The position numbers and the translations under genes are program-made. A stretch of 9,058 nt of DNA from Actinomycetota bacterium (lineage in GTDB: Bacteria; Actinomycetota; Actinomycetes; Actinomycetales; Angustibacteraceae), in NCBI GenBank assembly GCA_014377795.1, contig JACMOY010000077.1, positions 1-9,058 on the forward strand. The letters run 5' to 3'. The notes beneath the pieces are model-generated. The model had not been told where the DNA came from and did not search any database. It was given only the letters and a program-made list of their open reading frames with translations. Shown here piece after piece: positions 5,614 through 9,058 of the stretch. Every line of letters begins with the position of its first letter. Position 1 is the stretch's first letter.

Positions 5614-6822
5614 CGACGAGGGCCGCGCGAGCGCCGCCACCGCACCGATCACCACGACCGCCGGCGAGCGGACCCCGGCCCCCTCGGTGCAGGCCCGGGC
5701 CAGCGTGGTCACCGCGACGTGCCGCCCGCTGTCCTGCACGCCCGCCACGGGCGTCGATGCCGCAAGCCCGTGCTGGATCAGCTCAGCGGCGATCGCCGGC
5801 AGGTTGTCGACCGCCATCAGGCACACCAGCGTCAGGCCGCTCACAGCGAGCGCACCCCACTCGACCGACCCCCGCGGGTCGCCCGGCGGTACGTGCCCCG
5901 AAACCACGGCGAACCCCTGGGACAGGCCGCGGTGGGTGACCGGGACGCCGGCGAGCCCGGGCACCGCGACCGCGCTGGTCACCCCGGGGACGACCTCGAC
6001 CTCGATGCCGGCGGCGGTGCAGGCCTCGACCTCCTCCATGCCCCGGCCGAGGACGAACGGGTCGCCGCCCTTGAGCCGCACCACCACCTTGCCGGCCAGC
6101 GCGTGCTCGACGAGGGTCGCGTTGATCTGCTCCTGAGGGGTGAACGCCCCGCGCGGCACCTTCGAGACGTCGACGACCACGACGTCCTCGCGCAGCCCAT
6201 CCAGCGCGGCGAGCGGGGCCAGGCGGTCGACCACGACGACGTCGGCCTCGGCCAGCCGCTGCCACCCGCGCACGGTGAGCAGGCCCGGATCGCCGGGGCC
6301 ACCACCCACGAGGACCACGCGGCCGGACGTCGGCCGCGGGCGTCCGGCCGGGGCCGCACCCGACCGCAGCGCCCGGTCGACGGCCGCCACCGCGGCGTCG
6401 CGCAGGGCCACGGCCCGGCGGGGGTCGCGGTCCGCGTGCACCGCGACCACCGCTGGGCCGGTGCGACCGACCGCCGGCATCCACGCGGTCGCGACGCTGG
6501 CGTCGTCCGCGCGGACGCACCAGGTCTGCTGGGCCGCGGCCTCGGCCACCACCTGGGCGTTGACCGCAGGCCGGTCGGTGCACGCCATCGCCAACCATGC
6601 GCCGTCCAGGTCACCGGCCTCGAAGCCGCGCGCCACCAGGGTGATGTGGCTGCGCTCGGCCAGGTCGGCCAGGGCGTCCACGCAGACAGGGGCGACCAGG
6701 ACGACGTCCGCGCCGACCGCGAGCAGGCTGGTGACCCGACGCAGTGCCACCGACCCGCCGCCGACCACGACGACCCGCCGGCCGCGCACGAGCAGGCCGA
6801 GGGGCAGCAGGTCGTCGCTCAC
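5611..6822 (-). CDS. cobA: Bifunctional siroheme/precorrin-2 enzyme (CysG-like)
   Basis: A 403-residue fusion that makes precorrin-2, the branch point to siroheme and vitamin B12. Residues about 9-155 are the NAD-dependent precorrin-2 dehydrogenase/ferrochelatase part, with the Rossmann loop VVVVGGGSVALRR (17-29), VAP (43-45) and the ACTDRPAVN block (80-88) carrying the conserved Asp. Residues about 167-403 are uroporphyrinogen-III C-methyltransferase, with GGGPGDP (173-179), RLKGGDPF (249-256) and the PGVTSA/GVPVTHRG region, which bind SAM and substrate. Order and length match the mycobacterial-type CysG. The N terminus is slightly short compared with E. coli CysG. The GTG at 6822 is the best start; no good ribosome-binding site precedes it, and an ATG at 6830 is out of frame. 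It begins 30 bases after the NPCBM protein gene and is probably read through from it. No riboswitch faces this gene. The symbol cysG is equally used. Confidence 0.95.
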   Translation of the reverse strand: MSDDLLPLGLLVRGRRVVVVGGGSVALRRVTSLLAVGADVVLVAPVCVDALADLAERSHITLVARGFEAGDLDGAWLAMACTDRPAVNAQVVAEAAAQQTWCVRADDASVATAWMPAVGRTGPAVVAVHADRDPRRAVALRDAAVAAVDRALRSGAAPAGRPRPTSGRVVLVGGGPGDPGLLTVRGWQRLAEADVVVVDRLAPLAALDGLREDVVVVDVSKVPRGAFTPQEQINATLVEHALAGKVVVRLKGGDPFVLGRGMEEVEACTAAGIEVEVVPGVTSAVAVPGLAGVPVTHRGLSQGFAVVSGHVPPGDPRGSVEWGALAVSGLTLVCLMAVDNLPAIAAELIQHGLAASTPVAGVQDSGRHVAVTTLARACTEGAGVRSPAVVVIGAVAALARPSS

Positions 6823-6852
6823 CGGCCCATGGTGGCAGGCGCCGATCAGCGA

Positions 6853-8424
6853 TCAGTTCAGCCGGGGGTCGGCCAGGGCGACCGCCCAGTCGTGGGTCCA
6901 CCCGGGCGGCGAAGGACTGGTCAGCAGCTCGATCCGCAGCCGCTGCACCCCCGTGACGTCGACCACGGCCGGCTCGCGGCCGCTCGCCCGGGCGGGCAGC
7001 GTCGCGAGGACGACGCCGTCCCCGAGGACGTTGACCGTGCCCGTCGTGGCGTCCCCGTCAGCCTGCAGCGTGACCGCGGGGACACCGGTCAGCCGGGTGA
7101 ACGCCCCCGCCAGGTCGTACTCGACGGCGCCGGCCACGGCGACCGGGGCCCGCGCGTTCACCACCTGCAGCGACCCGCCGTACAGCGTGCGGAAGGTGCT
7201 GTCGACCAGCGCGTTCGTGGCGACCGCACCCTCGACCGCGACCGGGCGCAGCTCGGACAGGGACGTCGCGGAGTCCACACCCAGCTCGGCCGCCGGCGTC
7301 GGCGACAGCACGGGAGTGACCAGCACCAGGTCGGACCCGAAGCTGACGTCCAACGGCCCGCGGTCCAGCGAGCGGACGGCGAGCGTGCGCGCGCCCTGCA
7401 CGTCCAGGGTCAGCGGCACGACCTCACCGTCCTTGACGAACCGCCGCAACCGCAGGCGCCCGTCGACCCGCACCTCGACCAGGCGCGCGCCGCTGGACCG
7501 GAACCCGTTGTTGGTGAACGGCAGCAGCGTCAGCGCCGTCCCGAGGCTGGCCGCGCCGGCACCGAGGTCGAACGAGACGTCGGCGAACCCGGTGCGGATG
7601 CCTCGGGGGTACGCGCGCCCTGCGACCCGCATCGAGCCGACGCCGTACGACGGGTAGCCGGACAGCTCCGGTCGGCCGGCGATCAACGGGGTGATGTCCG
7701 CGAGGTAGGTCGAGGGGTGACCGGACGCCGGGCCGCTCACCACGCGCACCGCCACGTCGGGCGAGGTCACGCCGAACCGGCCGTCGGGCTGGGTCGTCAG
7801 CACCCGGTAGAGGTGCACACCAGGCTCGGGCACCGGCACCCGCAGGGCGAACTCCCCCGCCGCGCCCTGCGCGGTCGCGGCGAGCAGCACCCACTGGGCG
7901 CCGCGGCGCTCGAGCAGCCGCACGCCGTGCCCGGGTCGGGCCTGCTGGGCAGCACCGGTCAGGACGAGCAGCCCGCCGTCGCGCACGCGACCGGGCGCAC
8001 CGAGCGTCACCGCGGGACGCTGCACCTGCACGACCCGTTCTGGCGAGACCCCCGCCGCTGCGGCCGTCGTCCGCGGCGCCACCACGCGATAGCGGTGACG
8101 ACCCGGCGCGGGGGCCACGACGGCGAAGCGCCAGCCGCCCGAGGCCGCCCGGCGGCCGACCTCGCGCCAGGTCCCCGCGACGTCGACCTGCAGCACCACG
8201 ACACGCCGACCGGCGGGGGTGATCGAGCCGGTGAGGACCACCTGCTCGCCGGGCACCGCCGTGGGCGCCGCGGTCCGCAGCCCGTCGACGTACACGTGCG
8301 CGGCGATCGTCAGGCCGGTCCGCGCCCGCGCGGACGCGGGTCGCACCACCGGGCCGACGGTCTGGCCGAAGCAGGCCAGCACACCGAGGAGCAGCGCGAC
8401 CCCTGCACGGGCGCGTCTGGTCAT
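6853..8424 (-). CDS. Exported Ig-like / NPCBM-like multidomain surface protein
   Basis: A 523-residue exported protein. The N terminus has Arg-rich residues 3-6 and a hydrophobic stretch from 8 to about 27. Two processing routes are possible: signal peptidase I after ASA at 30-32, or a lipobox-like VLAC at 15-18 that would make it a lipoprotein. Two bacterial Ig-like beta-sandwich modules follow (about 40-117 and 138-229), with VPGEQVVLTGSITPAG and GRHRYRVVAP, then LLVLTGAAQ and GVHLYRVLTT. Two NPCBM-like (sugar-binding, discoidin-type) modules follow. The first, about 239-370, has YLADITPL, SMRVAGRAYPRGI, FDLGAG and VEVRVDGR; the second, about 390-521, has VEYDLAGAF, VNVLGDG, VDVTGVQRLRIEL and the typical end HDWAVALADPRL. 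No catalytic domain is seen, so carbohydrate or cell-wall binding is the likely role. The ATG at 8424 follows GAGGGG by seven bases. It is probably co-transcribed with the siroheme enzyme. Confidence 0.88.
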   Translation of the reverse strand: MTRRARAGVALLLGVLACFGQTVGPVVRPASARARTGLTIAAHVYVDGLRTAAPTAVPGEQVVLTGSITPAGRRVVVLQVDVAGTWREVGRRAASGGWRFAVVAPAPGRHRYRVVAPRTTAAAAGVSPERVVQVQRPAVTLGAPGRVRDGGLLVLTGAAQQARPGHGVRLLERRGAQWVLLAATAQGAAGEFALRVPVPEPGVHLYRVLTTQPDGRFGVTSPDVAVRVVSGPASGHPSTYLADITPLIAGRPELSGYPSYGVGSMRVAGRAYPRGIRTGFADVSFDLGAGAASLGTALTLLPFTNNGFRSSGARLVEVRVDGRLRLRRFVKDGEVVPLTLDVQGARTLAVRSLDRGPLDVSFGSDLVLVTPVLSPTPAAELGVDSATSLSELRPVAVEGAVATNALVDSTFRTLYGGSLQVVNARAPVAVAGAVEYDLAGAFTRLTGVPAVTLQADGDATTGTVNVLGDGVVLATLPARASGREPAVVDVTGVQRLRIELLTSPSPPGWTHDWAVALADPRLN

Positions 8425-8464
8425 CGGGGGACCCCTCGTCGTGCGGCCGCGTCACCAGCATGAC

Positions 8465-8508
8465 CGCCTGTGCGGACCCTAACCGCGCAGACGACCGGCG
8501 CACAGGCG
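8465..8508. repeat. Perfect 10-bp inverted repeat around the promoter
   Basis: CGCCTGTGCG (8465-8474) and CGCACAGGCG (8499-8508) are exact reverse complements separated by 24 bases. Centre-to-centre distance is 34 bp, about three helical turns. On the minus strand one arm covers the expected transcription start and the other the -35 region, with the -10 box between them. Relative to the divergent riboswitch promoter the dyad lies about 60-105 bases upstream. This fits a protein operator; a hairpin in RNA is less likely because of the long loop. Confidence 0.6.
8476..8481 (-). promoter_or_regulatory. -10 box of the NPCBM protein gene
   Basis: On the minus strand this reads TAGGGT. Transcription would start near 8469, giving a leader of about 45 bases with a GAGGGG ribosome-binding site (8432-8437). 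A -35 at 17 bases' spacing would be TGTGCG, a poor match, so an activator may be needed. The box sits inside the perfect inverted repeat described separately. Confidence 0.5.
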
Positions 8509-8558
8509 AAATCCGCGACACCACCCGCACGGCGCACCCGACGGCGGGGGTGATCGGC

Positions 8559-8564
8559 TAAGGT
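8559..8564 (+). promoter_or_regulatory. -10 box of the riboswitch transcript
   Basis: TAAGGT with a six-base gap predicts a transcription start at about 8571, which coincides with the first paired base of the cobalamin aptamer. The -35 region is not obvious. Confidence 0.55.
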
Positions 8565-8570
8565 GGCGAC

Positions 8571-8674
8571 CGAAGTACCAGCGTGAGACCCAGGGGAAGC
8601 CGGTCAGAACCCGGCGCTGTCCCGCAGCCGTAGGTCACGGATCGTCGTGACGAGTCGGAGTGCCTGGCCTTGCG
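8571..8674 (+). ncRNA. Cobalamin (B12) riboswitch aptamer
   Basis: The conserved cobalamin core is readable in order. GGGGAAGCCGGT (8593-8604) leads into hairpin GCCGG/CCGGC (8599-8603 with 8611-8615). GCTGTCCCGCAGCCGT (8616-8631) matches the B12 box. A perfect GTCACG/CGTGAC hairpin (8634-8639 with 8646-8651) follows, then GAGTCGGAGTGCCTGGCC (8652-8669), the conserved 3' block that normally ends in CCTGCC. A closing helix can form between AAG (8573-8575) and CTT (8669-8671), and between CCAG (8578-8581) and CTGG (8664-8667). Binding of adenosyl- or another cobalamin normally lowers expression of the gene downstream, here the exported protein beginning at 8815. The aptamer class is very likely; its exact ends are my estimate. 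Confidence 0.92.
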
Positions 8675-8677
8675 AGT

Positions 8678-8808
8678 GGCTCCAATGAACCGTCGAGGTC
8701 ACGGCTCGGAGCCCGGATCGTCTCGATCCGAGCACGCCCACGTCCCGCGGACGTTGGGCGCGTGCGGCTCTCGATGCCCGGGTCTTGCCGGTGGACCGTC
8801 CATGAGAG
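8678..8808 (+). promoter_or_regulatory. Riboswitch expression platform with SD-sequestering hairpin
   Basis: Between the aptamer and the ATG at 8815 several hairpins can form. GGCTCC (8678-8683) pairs with GGAGCC (8708-8713), enclosing CCGT/ACGG. CGGATCG pairs with CGATCCG (8714-8730). A long GC-rich hairpin spans 8732-8765: GCACG, CCCA and CGTCC pair with GGACG, TGGG and CGTGC, with a three-base loop. Finally CTCTC plus ATG (8768-8776, one bulged G) pairs with CAT plus GAGAG (8801-8808), burying the ribosome-binding site GAGAGG (8804-8809). No T tract follows any hairpin, so control at translation seems more likely than termination. I found no clear alternative pairing that would free the site. 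Confidence 0.55.
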
Positions 8809-8814
8809 GCAGTC

Positions 8815-9058
8815 ATGTCACGCGCCACCTCCGCCCGTCGCCGGTTCCTGGTCGGTGGTGCCCTCGGGGCGCTGGCGATCCTCATCGCCGCCCCCGCGTA
8901 CGCCGACACCACGCCCACCCCCAACATCAGCGCGACGACGCCGACCGGCTCACCCAGCGCGGTCCCCACTGCCTCGCCCAGCTCGACCACAGCCGCCACC
9001 CCCAGCCCCACGACGACGCCTGTCGTGCCCGGTCCGACGCTGAGAGTGGTCGCGGCGA
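8815..9058 (+). CDS. Tat-type exported protein with Pro/Thr/Ser tether (3' end outside window)
   Basis: An open frame from the ATG at 8815 to the window edge, 81 codons visible. GAGAGG five bases upstream is a good ribosome-binding site. The N terminus ARRRFLVGG (from residue 7) fits the twin-arginine RRxFL pattern. A hydrophobic core follows (about 12-26), then a probable cleavage site after AYA at residues 28-30. After that comes a Thr/Pro/Ser-rich low-complexity stretch of about 40 residues, typical of a linker between the cell surface and a folded domain, ending in TLRVVAA as a domain may begin. A cobalamin riboswitch precedes it, so a role in corrinoid binding or uptake, or in a B12-replaceable process, is inferred. 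The folded domain is not visible, so the family is unknown. The Arg-rich signal could also be handled by Sec. Confidence 0.85.
   Translation, partial: MSRATSARRRFLVGGALGALAILIAAPAYADTTPTPNISATTPTGSPSAVPTASPSSTTAATPSPTTTPVVPGPTLRVVAA

Noticed and set aside
6842..6856. Short GATCAG direct repeat between the NPCBM and siroheme genes
   Set aside because: Two six-base copies one base apart are too short to support a mobile element, terminator or operator.
5719..8463. A 914-codon + strand open frame
   Set aside because: It is antisense to the siroheme enzyme and NPCBM protein genes, is Arg/His/Gly/Pro-rich with no domain, and is a typical by-product of stop-poor GC-rich DNA.
8660..9043. A 127-codon + strand frame across the riboswitch leader
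   Set aside because: It starts inside the riboswitch, is Pro/Arg-rich, and is out of frame with the ORF at 8815 that has a ribosome-binding site and signal peptide.
1..9058. CRISPR arrays, tRNA or rRNA genes, insertion sequences or prophage genes
   Set aside because: No repeat-spacer pattern, cloverleaf, rRNA block, transposase motif or phage protein was seen on either strand.

Overview
The window comes from a strongly G+C-rich genome. Codons end almost always in G or C, starts are often GTG, and several genes begin 5-7 bases after a TAN3T-type -10 box with no ribosome-binding site (leaderless). Together with the gene families present (DUF3043, a CysG-like fusion enzyme, a longer-type NadA, a small acidic actinobacterial protein) this points to an actinobacterium (Actinomycetota). 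The order cannot be fixed from this sequence. No IS element, CRISPR array, tRNA or rRNA was seen.

Left part (1-3120): the 3' end of nadA (quinolinate synthase, NAD biosynthesis) on the + strand meets, tail to tail, a two-gene minus-strand unit. That unit is an M20 family dipeptidase/metallo-hydrolase followed five bases later by an unrecognised polytopic membrane protein rich in intramembrane His and acidic residues.

Middle part (3121-5405): divergent from the peptidase is a short region that looks like the frameshifted remnant of a lost gene. It runs into a leaderless DUF3043 membrane protein gene, a shortened methyltransferase-like protein, and a leaderless Kv-beta-like aldo/keto reductase. 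A 15-bp hairpin closes this + strand unit and also overlaps the 3' end of the convergent gene.

Right part (5386-8424, minus strand): a secreted or lipid-anchored protein with two Ig-like and two NPCBM-like modules, then a bifunctional siroheme/precorrin-2 enzyme (precorrin-2 dehydrogenase plus uroporphyrinogen-III C-methyltransferase), then a 71-residue conserved small protein with its own leaderless promoter. The promoter of the NPCBM gene is bracketed by a perfect 10-bp inverted repeat, a good operator candidate.

Right edge (8559-9058, + strand): a promoter, a clear cobalamin (B12) riboswitch, an apparent expression platform with a hairpin that hides the ribosome-binding site, and the start of a gene for a Tat-type exported protein with a Pro/Thr/Ser-rich tether. 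The gene runs off the window. The tetrapyrrole enzyme and the riboswitch-controlled exported protein suggest a corrinoid-related neighbourhood. The most unusual observations are this riboswitch/exported-protein pair, the dyad around the divergent promoter, and three places where a TAG stop codon doubles as the first half of the next gene's -10 box.
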